Assembly: GCF_900143075.1 (NCBI RefSeq)
Contig: NZ_FRCY01000002.1
Coordinates: 513,905 to 577,904 of the forward strand
Direction of reading: 5' to 3'
Length of the DNA: 64,000 bases
DNA from: Cyclobacterium lianum
GTDB taxonomy: Bacteria > Bacteroidota > Bacteroidia > Cytophagales > Cyclobacteriaceae
Below the pieces are notes generated by a model. The model made no database searches. It saw nothing but the letters and a program-made list of their open reading frames with translations, and was not told where the DNA came from. This document shows positions 10,254 through 19,636 of the stretch, in pieces. Numbering within the stretch: position 1 is the stretch's first letter; each line of letters starts with the position of its first letter. A program made the translations under genes and the position numbers.

Positions 10254-12420
10254 CGTATACAAATTCCAAATCTATGGTTCTCCTGTCTATATCCGTACGG
10301 GTAACCCTGACTTTTACCTTGTCTCCAAGGGTGATCATCTTTTTATTTCTGGAGCCGACCAGCCGCATGTTTTTTTCATCAAAATCGTAATAATCATCCG
10401 TCATGTCCTGAAGCCTGACCATGCCTTCACATTTGGTCTCGGTAATTTCGACGAATACGCCCCACTCGGTCACCCCGGTAACGATTCCATCATAATCTTT
10501 CACCTCCGCCAGTTTCATGTATTCCACCTGCTTGTACTTGATGCTAGCTCTCTCGGCATCTGAAGCCCGCTTTTCTCTTTCCGAAGAATGGAGGCACTTC
10601 TCTTCCCAGGCCTGATTTTCCGGTGGTTTCCCCCCATCAAGATAGTGCTGCAGGAGTCGATGCACCATCAGATCGGGATATCGCCTGATGGGGGAGGTAA
10701 AGTGAGTGTAATGGGCGAAGGCCAGTCCAAAGTGCAACTTTGGTTCCGTGGTATACTTGGCTTTAGCCATGCTCCGGATGGCCAGTTGTTCCAACACATT
10801 CTGCTCTGGTTTACCGGCGATTTCATCCATCAGTTGGTTCAGGCTGCGTGACACCTTTTTTTCGTCCGTAATTTGCATGTCATGACCAAATTTCCGGGCA
10901 AAATTGGCAAAAGTAGTAAGTTTCTCCAGATCCGGGTAATCATGGGTCCGGTATACAAAGGTGCTCTTACCTTTATTTTTATCGAAGATAAATTGAGCTA
11001 CCGTCTTGTTGGCCAATAGCATAAACTCTTCAATCAATTTGTGAACGTCTTTGCGTTCCTTAATAATGAGCCCCACCGGCGTCCCGGCTTCATCCAGCCG
11101 AAACTTAACTTCAACCGTTTCAAAATTGATCGCTCCTTTTTTGAATCTCTCTTTTCTGAGTTTGTGCGCAAGATCATTGATTTTTATCAGTTCGGATGCA
11201 AAATCTCCATCTCCGTTGTCCATATTTTCCTGCGCCTCCTCATAGCTAAACCTGCGGTCTGAATGGATCGCTGTGCGACCAATCCAGAAACCTTTGACCT
11301 GAGCCTGCTCGTCCATTTCGAATACGCAGGAAAAGGTCAGCTTATCCTCATTGGGACGGAGTGAACACAGCCCGTTACTTAGTCTTTCCGGCAGCATAGG
11401 TATCGTCCTGTCTACCAGGTAAACGGAAGTAGCCCTGTCGTAAGCTTCTTTTTCCATCAGGGTTTTGGGCTTTACATAGTGACTTACGTCTGCGATGTGC
11501 ACCCCAATTTCCATGTTCCCGTTGTCCAGGTAGCGGAAGGAAATGGCGTCATCAAAATCCTTGGCATCAGCCGGATCTATCGTAAAGGTGCTCACAGCCC
11601 TGTAGTCTCTTCTCTTTTCCAATTCCTGTGAAGGGATCTTTTCGGATATGGCATCCGCCTCAGCGATGGCCTCGTCCGGATATTCAAACGGAAGCCCGAA
11701 TTCAGCCATGATGGAATGTATTTCCACCTCATGGTCACCGGCTTCACCCAATACCCTGATGATGGTGCCTGTCGGGCTTTTGTCTCCTTCCTTCCAGTCG
11801 GTAAGTTTGACCACGACTTTCTGGTTATGTTGCGCCCCTGCCAGGTCTGATTTCTTTACAAAGATATCCTGATGCATTTTTTTGAAATCAGGTACGACAA
11901 AAGCGAAACGGGGAGATATTTCGACCCTTCCCACAAATTCGTCCCTGCAGCGTTCAATTATCTCAAGCACCTTCCCCTCTCGTTTGCCGCCTTTACCTCT
12001 TTGGGGCAACACCATAATTCTAACTATGTCTCCATCCAGGGCCGTTTTCAGGTTGGCCTCTTTTACCATGATGTCATTTTCCTTTTTCTCCTGATCTTCT
12101 GGGATGATAAACGCAAAACGCGCATTCACATAATCTACTTCACCTGTGATAAAATCCGGATCTGCCGCGGAGGAATACAGGTTTCTGGGATTTTTAGAAA
12201 TCTTCCCTGCTGCCAAAAGTTCTTGCAGCCCCTCTGACAACAACCGTTTGGTCGCTGCATCCCTGAGGGATAATTTTTTAATAAGTTGTTTTTCAGCAAA
12301 TTCCTCTCCGAAATTGCTGTCAAAAAACTGTGTCAACTGGTGTTTTAAACGTGACAGATCCGAGGATTTGTCCCCTTTATTTTTAAATCTTGAGTTTTTT
12401 CTTCCTGAGTTTCTTCCCAT
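10243..12420 (-). CDS. rnr: Ribonuclease R (RNB-family exoribonuclease)
   Basis: Processive 3'-5' hydrolytic exoribonuclease that degrades structured RNA. Domains in order over 725 residues are: a basic N-terminal tail with a winged-helix-like region (to about 80), OB cold-shock domains (about 80-240), the RNB catalytic domain starting near 270 with the metal-binding motif DPADAKDFDDA, and a C-terminal S1 domain (about 640-720, starting YDGIVTGVTEWGVFVEI). The position of the RNB block and the single S1 domain fit RNase R/VacB. It overlaps the polyprenyl synthase downstream and lies 43 bp after the DEDD exonuclease gene. Confidence 0.95.
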   Translation of the reverse strand: MGRNSGRKNSRFKNKGDKSSDLSRLKHQLTQFFDSNFGEEFAEKQLIKKLSLRDAATKRLLSEGLQELLAAGKISKNPRNLYSSAADPDFITGEVDYVNARFAFIIPEDQEKKENDIMVKEANLKTALDGDIVRIMVLPQRGKGGKREGKVLEIIERCRDEFVGRVEISPRFAFVVPDFKKMHQDIFVKKSDLAGAQHNQKVVVKLTDWKEGDKSPTGTIIRVLGEAGDHEVEIHSIMAEFGLPFEYPDEAIAEADAISEKIPSQELEKRRDYRAVSTFTIDPADAKDFDDAISFRYLDNGNMEIGVHIADVSHYVKPKTLMEKEAYDRATSVYLVDRTIPMLPERLSNGLCSLRPNEDKLTFSCVFEMDEQAQVKGFWIGRTAIHSDRRFSYEEAQENMDNGDGDFASELIKINDLAHKLRKERFKKGAINFETVEVKFRLDEAGTPVGLIIKERKDVHKLIEEFMLLANKTVAQFIFDKNKGKSTFVYRTHDYPDLEKLTTFANFARKFGHDMQITDEKKVSRSLNQLMDEIAGKPEQNVLEQLAIRSMAKAKYTTEPKLHFGLAFAHYTHFTSPIRRYPDLMVHRLLQHYLDGGKPPENQAWEEKCLHSSEREKRASDAERASIKYKQVEYMKLAEVKDYDGIVTGVTEWGVFVEITETKCEGMVRLQDMTDDYYDFDEKNMRLVGSRNKKMITLGDKVKVRVTRTDIDRRTIDLEFVYDDK

Positions 12421-12463
12421 AAAAATTTTTTAATCTTTTAAAGGTAATCATAATAATTTGAAA

Positions 12464-13213
12464 TCATTCTCCGGCGTCCTCCGGCGCTGCTTCGTCCAGA
12501 TTGATGATGTCAAATTCGAGGTCTCCAGGCAGTCCCTGATAGGCAAGGTAAATCCTGGCAGTGACCTCTACATCCCTCAGGCAATACCTGCGGATATTTT
12601 CCAGATCCTTGTCTTTATAGTACACCGTATTTACCATGCTCCCGTCTATCCCTTCCTTGGAACTAGGGATGTTAAATATCGCTGCCAGCAGGTCCAGTCT
12701 GGTGTAATGTTTGTAATCGCCGAATTTCCAGAGTTCAAGTGTGTCAAGGTGCCGTATTTCCCATGGACGCTTTCCTGCCAATTGCAAAACATCAGGTAAG
12801 GGAATTTTGTTGACCAGCATTCTTCGGCAAAGGTAGGGGATGTCAAATTCCCTGCCATTGTGGGCACAGATGATCCAGTCCTTTTTGCATAGCAAATCCC
12901 GGAAAGCCAAAAGTAATTCGTGCTCGGTTTCACCGTAAAATGATTTGGTTCGGTATTGAAGCTGATCTTCCGTCCTGATATAGGTAAAATATCCAACTCC
13001 TATACAGATAATCCTGCCAAATTCTGCATAGATCCCTGCCTTTTCGAAGTAAAGCGCGGCAAGGTCCCGATCCTCCTGCTGCTGAAATTGCAGCGATTTC
13101 TTCCGCCACTCTTCCTGCATTCTCGGAGATAATGCTTCCAGATTTTCAGCTCCGGATATGGTCTCCAGGTCCAAAAAAAGAATCTCGTTCAGTTGTTCAA
13201 AAAAATTGGCCAT
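12464..13213 (-). CDS. DEDD-type 3'-5' exonuclease (PolB-exonuclease-like)
   Basis: Stand-alone 3'-5' exonuclease of the ribonuclease-H-like DEDD superfamily. Exo I is seen in FLDLETI (Asp15, Glu17), Exo II in ICAHNGREFDIPYLCRRM, and Exo III in YCLRDVEVTARIYLAY. The spacing fits the family annotated as predicted PolB-like exonucleases. At 249 aa it has no polymerase or helicase domain. It is upstream of rnr on the same strand, so a role in nucleic-acid turnover or repair is likely. Whether the substrate is DNA or RNA cannot be told. Confidence 0.85.
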   Translation of the reverse strand: MANFFEQLNEILFLDLETISGAENLEALSPRMQEEWRKKSLQFQQQEDRDLAALYFEKAGIYAEFGRIICIGVGYFTYIRTEDQLQYRTKSFYGETEHELLLAFRDLLCKKDWIICAHNGREFDIPYLCRRMLVNKIPLPDVLQLAGKRPWEIRHLDTLELWKFGDYKHYTRLDLLAAIFNIPSSKEGIDGSMVNTVYYKDKDLENIRRYCLRDVEVTARIYLAYQGLPGDLEFDIINLDEAAPEDAGE

Positions 13214-13340
13214 AAGCTATAGGTCAATGTCCTGGTTTCACGCTTTGCCAGGCATATCAGCTATTTTACGTGCTACCTTCTCTACAAAGATAAACTTTTT
13301 ATCAAAAAATTAATTCGCGAAGCCTCAGCAAACGCGCTTT

Positions 13341-14087
13341 TCAAATATTTTTTTCCGGCATCTGATAATTCTCCTCCAATTTCATTTCAAAAAGCCTGGC
13401 CAGATGCGATTTTACCTTTTGTTTTACCTCTGCTTCCTCCACCGGATGGCCGAGCTCGAGATGCAGGGAGGTGACTGCCTTGTCACTGATCCCACAGGGC
13501 ACAATATGACCGAAGTAATTGGTATCGGTATTTAGATTGAAAGCAAATCCATGCATGGTGACCCACCGACTGGATTTTACACCCAAAGCACAAATCTTTC
13601 TGGGATGCCGTTGATGAATATGATCTATCCATACACCGGTAAGTCCTTCAATTCTCCCGGCGGCTATATCATATTCTTCCAGTGTGGCGATGATGGCCTC
13701 CTCTAAAAACCTCAGGTACTTGTGTATATCCGTAAAAAAATTGTCCAGATCCAACACCGGGTATCCTACAAGCTGGCCCGGACCGTGGTAGGTGATGTCT
13801 CCCCCGCGATTGATGGGGTAATAACTTGCTCCGACCCTCTCTAATCCGGCGTTATCAAGAAGCAGGTTTTCGGGTTTGCCGCTTTTCCCAAGTGTATATA
13901 CGTGAGGATGTTCTACAAAAAGCAGGTAATTTGGTGTCTGCTGCTGGGAATGAGGGGGGACATTTCTGTTGTTGATTTTAATTGAAACGGTATCGGCAAA
14001 AAGCTGCTCCTGCAGGTCCCATGTCTCGCGGTAATCTTTTCTTCCCAAATCTTTAAAATATACTTTTTTATTGATAAATTGATTCAC
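13341..14087 (-). CDS. lipB: Octanoyl-[acyl-carrier-protein]:protein N-octanoyltransferase LipB
   Basis: Transfers octanoyl from ACP to the lipoyl domains of 2-oxoacid dehydrogenases and the glycine cleavage system, the first step of lipoate synthesis. The family motif RGGDITYHGPGQLVGYP lies at residues 94-110. The catalytic Lys is in GVKSSRWVTMHG (Lys171) and the catalytic Cys in IVPCGISD (Cys198), the expected Cys/Lys dyad. Length (248 aa) is normal. It is divergent from the YraN-family gene, with 41 bp between starts. The lipoyl synthase gene lipA is not in this window. Confidence 0.96.
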   Translation of the reverse strand: MNQFINKKVYFKDLGRKDYRETWDLQEQLFADTVSIKINNRNVPPHSQQQTPNYLLFVEHPHVYTLGKSGKPENLLLDNAGLERVGASYYPINRGGDITYHGPGQLVGYPVLDLDNFFTDIHKYLRFLEEAIIATLEEYDIAAGRIEGLTGVWIDHIHQRHPRKICALGVKSSRWVTMHGFAFNLNTDTNYFGHIVPCGISDKAVTSLHLELGHPVEEAEVKQKVKSHLARLFEMKLEENYQMPEKNI

Positions 14088-14128
14088 CTTTCCGCTTTAA
14101 TTTTTTCAAATATAAACAATATTACCAT

Positions 14129-14485
14129 ATGGCTGTGCACAACGATCTGGGCAAAGAGGCTGAACAACTCGCAAAGAGCTGGTTAGAAACGAAGGGGTAT
14201 GCCTTTGTGGAGGCCAACTACCGTTACAAACATGCCGAAATTGACCTGATCATGACGCACAATGGAATTATGATCTTTGTAGAAGTCAAGTTTCGCAGCG
14301 GGACGGGTTATGGCTATGCAGAAGAATTTGTAGATTATAGAAAAAGACAACTGATCATCCGGGCAGCTGACCACTATATTTTTGCCAAAGACTGGCACCA
14401 GGATATCCGTTTTGACATTGTGGGTGTGTACAGGGACCGGCGGGGCCATATTGCCTTCAGGCATTTTGAAGATGCATTTTACTGA
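14129..14485 (+). CDS. YraN family (UPF0102) nuclease-fold protein
   Basis: Conserved 118-residue protein of the UPF0102/YraN family, which has a restriction-endonuclease-like fold. The fold's core is visible: an Asp in AEIDLIMTHNG followed by Glu-x-Lys in IMIFVEVKFR, the PD-(D/E)xK arrangement. The N-terminal helix GKEAEQLAKSWLETKGY is the family signature. The cellular role is not established. It overlaps nothing upstream, and its stop codon abuts the stop of the convergent gene at 14486. Confidence 0.9.
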   Translation: MAVHNDLGKEAEQLAKSWLETKGYAFVEANYRYKHAEIDLIMTHNGIMIFVEVKFRSGTGYGYAEEFVDYRKRQLIIRAADHYIFAKDWHQDIRFDIVGVYRDRRGHIAFRHFEDAFY

Positions 14486-15337
14486 TTAATTGTGTCGGTA
14501 TATCAAGTTACCCTCTTTATCCCATTCAGCGCGAATATAGGGTTTATAGCCATTGGTGAAGGCTTCTGACTGGTATTGGATTTCCCGCTTTTTTACGGTT
14601 TTTTCAGTTTCGGTGGGCCAGTATTCCGTCCATAAACCTACTTTTTCTCCATAGCTGTACTCTCCGGTGACGGCCACCTGACCATCGGGGTAAAAATGAT
14701 AAAAATTACCTTCTTCCAATTCGTACTCTATGGGCGTAAGTTTTTCGATTTTCCTTTCTCCTCTGTTGTAATAGGTAATCCGGGAATCCTTGGGCCAGCC
14801 CTCATCATAATGGCGCTTGTCCTGAAGGATGTTTTTCCCGTCAAACGTCATCCAGCGTCCGTGTTTGGTGCCATAATAATACATGCCGGTCTCTACGACC
14901 TGCTCGCCGATGCGCCTCTCGTAAGGCCCGTGCAGCAGGTATCCCCGCGAGGGATTGTACCCGGATTTTTTTACAGCCTTATTTTTCGAATCATACCAGT
15001 AAATGTCGCGAATGTAAGGGTCAGGCTCCTTTTTGGTGAGGGTAAAATGAAACACCTGGTAAGTGACCTGGTCCCTGAAGCTGCTTTTGATCAGCGTTTT
15101 CTTTGTCCGTTCTCCGAAATATACGTTTTTCTTACGCTTTTTCTTTTTCGATTTTTTCTCCTCTTTCAAATCATCTTCAGCATCAGAAAAAAGCAGTACC
15201 GGGGTAGAAGTAGGTAGTAGCCGGTTATTAACTACACCTGAAGAGTCCGGATCGCTGATACTCTCTTCCTCCTGTGCCTGGCCCTGCCCGACGGAGATCC
15301 ATACAAGTGCGGGAAGCAGCGCTAAGTATTTTCTCAT
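14486..15337 (-). CDS. Secreted MORN/YwqK-like repeat protein
   Basis: Exported protein of 283 residues with an N-terminal signal peptide (about 1-22, ending GQGQA-QE). A low-complexity Lys-rich stretch follows (KEEKKSKKKKRKKN, about 60-72). The C-terminal half shows repeated units such as YGTKHGRWMTFDG, YPDGQVAVTGEYSYGEKVGLWTEYWP and DKEGNLIYRHN, the pattern of MORN/YwqK-type antitoxin repeats that are common in Bacteroidota exported proteins. Function is unknown. The label antitoxin used for this repeat in databases should not be taken literally here, because no toxin gene is adjacent. Confidence 0.7.
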   Translation of the reverse strand: MRKYLALLPALVWISVGQGQAQEEESISDPDSSGVVNNRLLPTSTPVLLFSDAEDDLKEEKKSKKKKRKKNVYFGERTKKTLIKSSFRDQVTYQVFHFTLTKKEPDPYIRDIYWYDSKNKAVKKSGYNPSRGYLLHGPYERRIGEQVVETGMYYYGTKHGRWMTFDGKNILQDKRHYDEGWPKDSRITYYNRGERKIEKLTPIEYELEEGNFYHFYPDGQVAVTGEYSYGEKVGLWTEYWPTETEKTVKKREIQYQSEAFTNGYKPYIRAEWDKEGNLIYRHN

Positions 15338-15467
15338 GGATTGTAAAACGTTTCTATTCTCACTTTATTTTTTTATAAACCTTGCAGCAGCAAAATTCCT
15401 TCTGGTGTTTTCAGTCAAAGCGACTTTCAAAACTCTTCAAAGATTTAGGAAAGATTGGCATTATGGT

Positions 15468-15475
15468 TAATTTTG
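15468..15475 (+). promoter_or_regulatory. Candidate -7 element for the aminotransferase gene
   Basis: TAATTTTG matches TAnnTTTG. It lies 100 bp upstream of the ATG at 15575, which would give a 5' leader of about 90 nt with a short GC hairpin (CCCG/CGGG around 15503-15519). No clear -33 TTG is seen. Confidence 0.4.
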
Positions 15476-15574
15476 CAAACTAAAAAAAAACTGGGTGCGC
15501 TACCCCGCCTTTTTTCGGGCTGCGGTACAAAATAAACGCATACGTTTCTGATTGTCAAACAAAAAAGACCATAC

Positions 15575-16777
15575 ATGAATTCCATTCTATCTGATCGCAT
15601 CAACAATATGGAAGAGTCAGCTACGCTGGCCATGGCAAAAACTGCCAGAGAATTGAAAAATCAGGGTATTGACATTATTGGGTTGAGCCTTGGAGAGCCG
15701 GACTTCAAAACCCCGAAACATATCCAGGAGGCAGCCAAGTCGGCCATTGATGAGGGCAAATATTTTTCCTACCCCCCTGTAGCAGGGTATCAGGATCTTC
15801 GGGAGGCCATCGCCAAAAAGTTAAGGGAACAAAATCATATTTCCGAAGCGAAGGCTGAAAACATCGTAGTTTCTACCGGCGCTAAGCATTCGATTGCCAA
15901 TGTTTTTATGTGTCTGATCAACGAAGGAGATGAAGTGGTGATCTTTTCGCCATACTGGGTATCCTATTCTGAAATCATAAAATTGGCTGGTGGCGTACCT
16001 GTATTGATTGAGGGAAACCTGGAAAACAATTTTAAAGCTACCGCAGAACAACTTAAAGCGGCCATAACCGATAAAACCAAGGCGGTAATATATTCTTCGC
16101 CTTGCAATCCTTCCGGATCGGTATTCAGCAAGGAGGAATTGAAAGCCATCGCAGAGGTGGTGAAATCCAAAGAGGACCTGGTGGTGATAGCAGATGAAAT
16201 ATACGAATTGATCAACTTTACCGGTCAGCAGGCAAGCATTGCCTCCTTTCCGGGAATGTTTGAGCGGACCATCACGGTCAACGGTTTTTCTAAAGGTTAT
16301 GCCATGACAGGATGGAGGGTAGGGTACATTTGCGCTCCACTTCCCATTGCCAAAGCTTGCGAAAAAATTCAGGGACAATTTACTTCCGGAGGTACAGGTA
16401 TTGCACAGAGAGCGGCACTGGCAGGGCTTACCGGTGATCAAACACCCTCGCAGGAAATGGCAGCAGCTTATCTGAAGCGGAGAGATCTGGTTTTGGAATT
16501 GCTTAGGGATATACCGGGGATCAAAACCCACGTTCCTGAAGGTGCATTTTATTTCTTTCCGGACGTATCTTCCTTTTTCGGTAAATCTGCTGGTGACTTT
16601 AAGATCAATACGGCTGGTGATTTCTGTCTCTACCTGCTGAATGAGGCCCATGTCTCTTTGGTCACCGGTGAGGCGTTTGGTGCGCCGAATTCCGTCAGGT
16701 TGTCCTATGCCGCTTCCGAGGAAGAATTGAAGGAAGCATTGAAACGCATAAAAAATGCGCTGGAGAACGTAAAATAA
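15575..16777 (+). CDS. Class I/II PLP aminotransferase (aspartate aminotransferase)
   Basis: Fold-type I pyridoxal-phosphate aminotransferase, 400 aa, closest in pattern to the Ib-subgroup aspartate aminotransferases (AspC/AatA). It interconverts aspartate plus 2-oxoglutarate with oxaloacetate plus glutamate. The Schiff-base Lys is in VNGFSKGYAMTGWRVGY, the PLP-ring Asp in IADEIYELI, the NPSG tetrad in SPCNPSGSVFS, and a C-terminal Arg in SVRLSYA binds the substrate carboxylate. It is monocistronic, with a leader upstream and a clear terminator downstream. Substrate specificity (Asp or a broader range) is inferred. Confidence 0.92.
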   Translation: MNSILSDRINNMEESATLAMAKTARELKNQGIDIIGLSLGEPDFKTPKHIQEAAKSAIDEGKYFSYPPVAGYQDLREAIAKKLREQNHISEAKAENIVVSTGAKHSIANVFMCLINEGDEVVIFSPYWVSYSEIIKLAGGVPVLIEGNLENNFKATAEQLKAAITDKTKAVIYSSPCNPSGSVFSKEELKAIAEVVKSKEDLVVIADEIYELINFTGQQASIASFPGMFERTITVNGFSKGYAMTGWRVGYICAPLPIAKACEKIQGQFTSGGTGIAQRAALAGLTGDQTPSQEMAAAYLKRRDLVLELLRDIPGIKTHVPEGAFYFFPDVSSFFGKSAGDFKINTAGDFCLYLLNEAHVSLVTGEAFGAPNSVRLSYAASEEELKEALKRIKNALENVK

Positions 16778-16787
16778 CAACAATATA

Positions 16788-16813
16788 GCCCTGGAATTTT
16801 CCAGGGCTTTTTT
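16788..16813 (+). terminator. Terminator of the aminotransferase gene
   Basis: A 9-bp perfect stem (16788-16796 with 16799-16807) with a 2-nt gap (realistically a 4-6-nt loop), followed by six T (16808-16813). It lies 10 bp after the stop and just before the next gene at 16823. Confidence 0.88.
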
Positions 16814-16822
16814 GGTAAAATC

Positions 16823-17533
16823 ATGCAGGCAATTGTCGTCACACCCGTAAAGAATTCCCTTGTTTCCACTTTGGACACCATTGGTGCGATATTTGAATCC
16901 CGGGGAAATTTTTCATATTGGGTGTTCAATGATTACTCTACACCCCACACCAAAAGGGGATTGGAAGATGCGCAATCAAAACTGGGGTTCGAACTGGTAC
17001 ATCTGGAGGATTTGACCTCTAACCCATCACCCAACTACAAAACAGTCTTGCAGTTTTCTCAAAAAAAAGCCATTGAGGCAGATGTACCCTTGATCATCGT
17101 CGAGTCTGATGTAACCGTACAGCCCAATACCTTACAGCAACTGTTGCTATTTGCTCAATCCAATCCGCGCATCGGGATGGTAGGTGCAATCACGCACGAC
17201 AAGGATGGAAATATCAATTTTCCCTACCTCAAATTTAAAAAATATAGCAGCAAAGCTTCGGTAAAAACGGATAGGAGTCTCAGTTTCTGCTGTACGCTGA
17301 TTAGCAAAGATTTTCTCAAAAAATACGATTTCAGTCAGCTTGATAAAAGCCGGGATTGGTACGATACCCACATCAGCAGAAAATCACTGGAATTGGGCTT
17401 TGACAACCATGTGCTCATGAACCTTCCGGTGCAGCACAATCCCCATGGTAGTCGCCCATGGAAACAGTTAAAATATAAAAATCCGATTCTGTATTATTTT
17501 AAAAAATGGTTTTCCGGAAAAGATAAGATTTAA
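16823..17533 (+). CDS. Glycosyltransferase family 2-like protein
   Basis: Predicted nucleotide-sugar glycosyltransferase with a GT-A fold (236 aa). The start AIVVTPVKNSLVSTLDTI and the following VFNDYSTP match the nucleotide-binding beginning of GT2 enzymes. A DxD-like acidic position is seen in IIVESDVTVQPNTL (ESD). There is no signal peptide and no strong membrane segment. The ATG lies 10 bp after the T-run of the preceding terminator. Acceptor and donor are unknown; no glycan cluster surrounds it. Confidence 0.8.
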   Translation: MQAIVVTPVKNSLVSTLDTIGAIFESRGNFSYWVFNDYSTPHTKRGLEDAQSKLGFELVHLEDLTSNPSPNYKTVLQFSQKKAIEADVPLIIVESDVTVQPNTLQQLLLFAQSNPRIGMVGAITHDKDGNINFPYLKFKKYSSKASVKTDRSLSFCCTLISKDFLKKYDFSQLDKSRDWYDTHISRKSLELGFDNHVLMNLPVQHNPHGSRPWKQLKYKNPILYYFKKWFSGKDKI

Positions 17534-18158
17534 CTTTTTTACAGTTTGTTTGTAGTATGAAAAATCCCATATCTCATATTTCAAGTTTTTAAGAGCTACC
17601 TATAGGTGCCATAGAATACGCTATTACCATCGAGTAGCAACATTTTGTGATCTTGTAAATATAATTATTTAAAGAATCATTTTATAATGCCCTCCTCTGA
17701 AAAACGGACTGATGGATAACACCCCTATTGTATTCGGTGTCAACTTCTTGATTGTTAAAGTAATATCTTTACAAAAATGAGGTCTAGAAATTGATATTGT
17801 TTAACAAAGCAACTATAAAATATAATTTAAATCACTTTTAAGCCGATAAATCTTATCATATTTGTGGGGTGAGGAAAACTTTGGATTATTTCTATAAAAC
17901 AGCAGTGCAACGATGGCAGGCAAAAGGATCTGACACCGCGCGCACCATTGTAATTATTTCTTTATAATAAAGAAAAATACAAAGAATGAAATTTTGTTTT
18001 ATTTCCATAAATTTGATTACCTTTGTTATGGGTGATTAAGCAACTTTTTGTACTTGTCTTTTTCTTATACTTAAAAAGGAGGTTATTTCGAAATCATTTT
18101 TACTAACCTCCTCTTTGCGAAAATCTGATGTTAAAATGCATCCTGATAAAACAAGTGC
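17534..18158. other. 625-bp intergenic region with promoter and leader hairpin
   Basis: AT-rich, with no gene I can support. Its right end holds a -33 TTTG (17993-17996) and a -7 TACCTTTG (18018-18025) spaced 21 bp apart. A 9-bp inverted repeat in the leader of the DUF4421 gene follows at 18077-18085 / 18104-18112. The rest shows nothing recognisable. Confidence 0.5.
17993..18025 (+). promoter_or_regulatory. Bacteroidota promoter of the DUF4421 gene
   Basis: TTTG at 17993-17996, then 21 bp, then TACCTTTG at 18018-18025: both the -33 and -7 boxes of the Bacteroidota consensus. The predicted 5' leader is about 125 nt and contains a hairpin (18077-18112) whose 5' arm is AGGAGGTTA. Confidence 0.55.
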
Positions 18159-19175
18159 ATGAGATTTTATTTGCCTTTATTTTACTTTTGTTTTTTTTTC
18201 GCTGCCAACGCTACGGGACGTCAGGAAGCTGATAGCCTTCCCTTTTATGAGGCTTACCCGGAAAAACTTACGGGCAGATTTTATTTTTCCAGAAAATACA
18301 CCGGGATGGGCCTCCAAAATGAAGACAGGAAATATTTGTACATGCCCAACTCTACTTTAAATATGGGTGTTGGACTCACCTATCAGAACCTCACATTGAA
18401 TCTGGCTACGGGGTTTGGTTTCCTGAATCCGGAAAGAGGGAGAGGAGAATCCAGTTATCTGGATTTACAGGCCCACGCCTACCCTAATAACCTGGTGATT
18501 GACCTTTTTGGACAGTTTTATAATGGGTATTTTCTACGCCGACCAGACAACCTCTCCGGGAGGGATGGTCCTATTGTATTTCCCTCCATGAAAATGAGGA
18601 AAGTAGGTACTTCTGTTCAGTATTTGTTTAATGGCGACAAATTTTCTTATCGGGCTGCATTCCTTCAAAATGAATGGCAGCAAAAATCCGCTGGTTCCCT
18701 ATTGGCAGGATTTGAAATCTACGGTGGACAGGTGCGCAATCAGAATGGCATTCTGCCTCCGGCAGAACAGGGCATTTTTTTCGATCAAATCAAATTTCTT
18801 GAGTTTGGTCCCAATATTGGCTATGCACATTCACTGATCATTATGCGCCACTTTTTTATCACTTTATCCGCTACATCAAGCCTTGCATTGGGGAGAACGG
18901 TCATGGAATTCCAGCCAGTGGGCCAAGAAATCAAGTGGGGCCTGCGCCCCAATTTATTCCTCAGAGGGTTTACCGGATACAACTCTAAAAACTGGTCAGT
19001 AAATATCAATTATGTTTATAATCAGGTAAATATTGCGCCTGTGGCGGGTTATAAAGTAAATGCAGGTACAGGCAACTACCGTTTAAACATCATTTACCGC
19101 TTTAGTCCCGGACCAAGACTTGCCCGCAGACTTAGCTGGGTAGATGAGCTCAAGGACCATATACTCGGTCGCTGA
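18159..19175 (+). CDS. DUF4421 family exported protein
   Basis: Exported protein of 338 aa with a signal peptide (about 1-19, ending ANA-TG). The body matches the DUF4421 pattern known from Bacteroidota: KLTGRFYFSRKYTG, a line like YLYMPNSTLNMGVGLTYQNLTLNLA, and SYLDLQAHAYPNNLVIDLFGQFYNGYF. Alternating hydrophobic residues and repeated aromatic-ended strands suggest an outer-membrane beta-barrel of 10 or more strands. Function is unknown. It stands alone with its own promoter and a long leader. Confidence 0.8.
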   Translation: MRFYLPLFYFCFFFAANATGRQEADSLPFYEAYPEKLTGRFYFSRKYTGMGLQNEDRKYLYMPNSTLNMGVGLTYQNLTLNLATGFGFLNPERGRGESSYLDLQAHAYPNNLVIDLFGQFYNGYFLRRPDNLSGRDGPIVFPSMKMRKVGTSVQYLFNGDKFSYRAAFLQNEWQQKSAGSLLAGFEIYGGQVRNQNGILPPAEQGIFFDQIKFLEFGPNIGYAHSLIIMRHFFITLSATSSLALGRTVMEFQPVGQEIKWGLRPNLFLRGFTGYNSKNWSVNINYVYNQVNIAPVAGYKVNAGTGNYRLNIIYRFSPGPRLARRLSWVDELKDHILGR

Positions 19176-19452
19176 CAGCCGTACAGCTGCTCATTCTGCC
19201 CCCGTATTGAATCTGGCCAATTCCATTTTGGTTTTGTGGGGAAACGGGAGTAGGTTTTGGGAAAACGAAGGCATCTTCCCTTATCGCCCTTCTGATTTTT
19301 TCCCGTTATATGTATTCAAACACCCGCTTTTCCATACCCATTAGGTGGCGAGGATTCACTCCAAAGCGGGTGAAGCCGGGTTACATCTGTAGTTTTTTCA
19401 GCGAGACCAAAACAAAATCATTCTATCCCGGGCCATGGCAGGTCGGAAAAAT
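19176..19452. other. Intergenic region without a gene
   Basis: Between the DUF4421 gene and the tRNA-Leu terminator. I see no open frame with family features and no strong structure. Confidence 0.4.
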
Positions 19453-19486
19453 CCAAAAAAATAAAAGCCACTCAAAAAGCAGCTTT
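19453..19486 (-). terminator. Terminator after tRNA-Leu
   Basis: On the minus strand an 8-bp stem (19479-19486 with 19464-19471, two wobble pairs) is followed by a T-rich tract (A-run at 19454-19460). It begins 8 bp after the tRNA 3' end. Confidence 0.7.
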
Positions 19487-19493
19487 AAATTTG

Positions 19494-19577
19494 TACCAGG
19501 AGCGGGAATCGAACCCGCACGGCCTAATGGCCACAAGATTTTAAGTCTTGCGTGTCTACCTATTCCACCATCCCGGC
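19494..19577 (-). tRNA. tRNA-Leu (anticodon TAA)
   Basis: 84-nt class II tRNA. The acceptor arm pairs 19571-19577 with 19495-19501. The anticodon arm has loop CTTAAAA, giving anticodon TAA. There is a long variable arm with a GGCC/GGCC stem, and a TpsiC arm GCGGG-TTCGATT-CCCGC. CCA is not encoded (the next bases on the minus strand are CAA). Confidence 0.95.
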
Positions 19578-19636
19578 ATACCTTTAAAACCCAAAGTTAG
19601 CTAAAATTGACGATTTTACCTTTAACCCGAGCCCCT

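Noticed and set aside
15821..16783. 320-codon open frame on the minus strand inside the aminotransferase gene
   Set aside because: Antisense shadow of a secure gene; no recognisable protein features.
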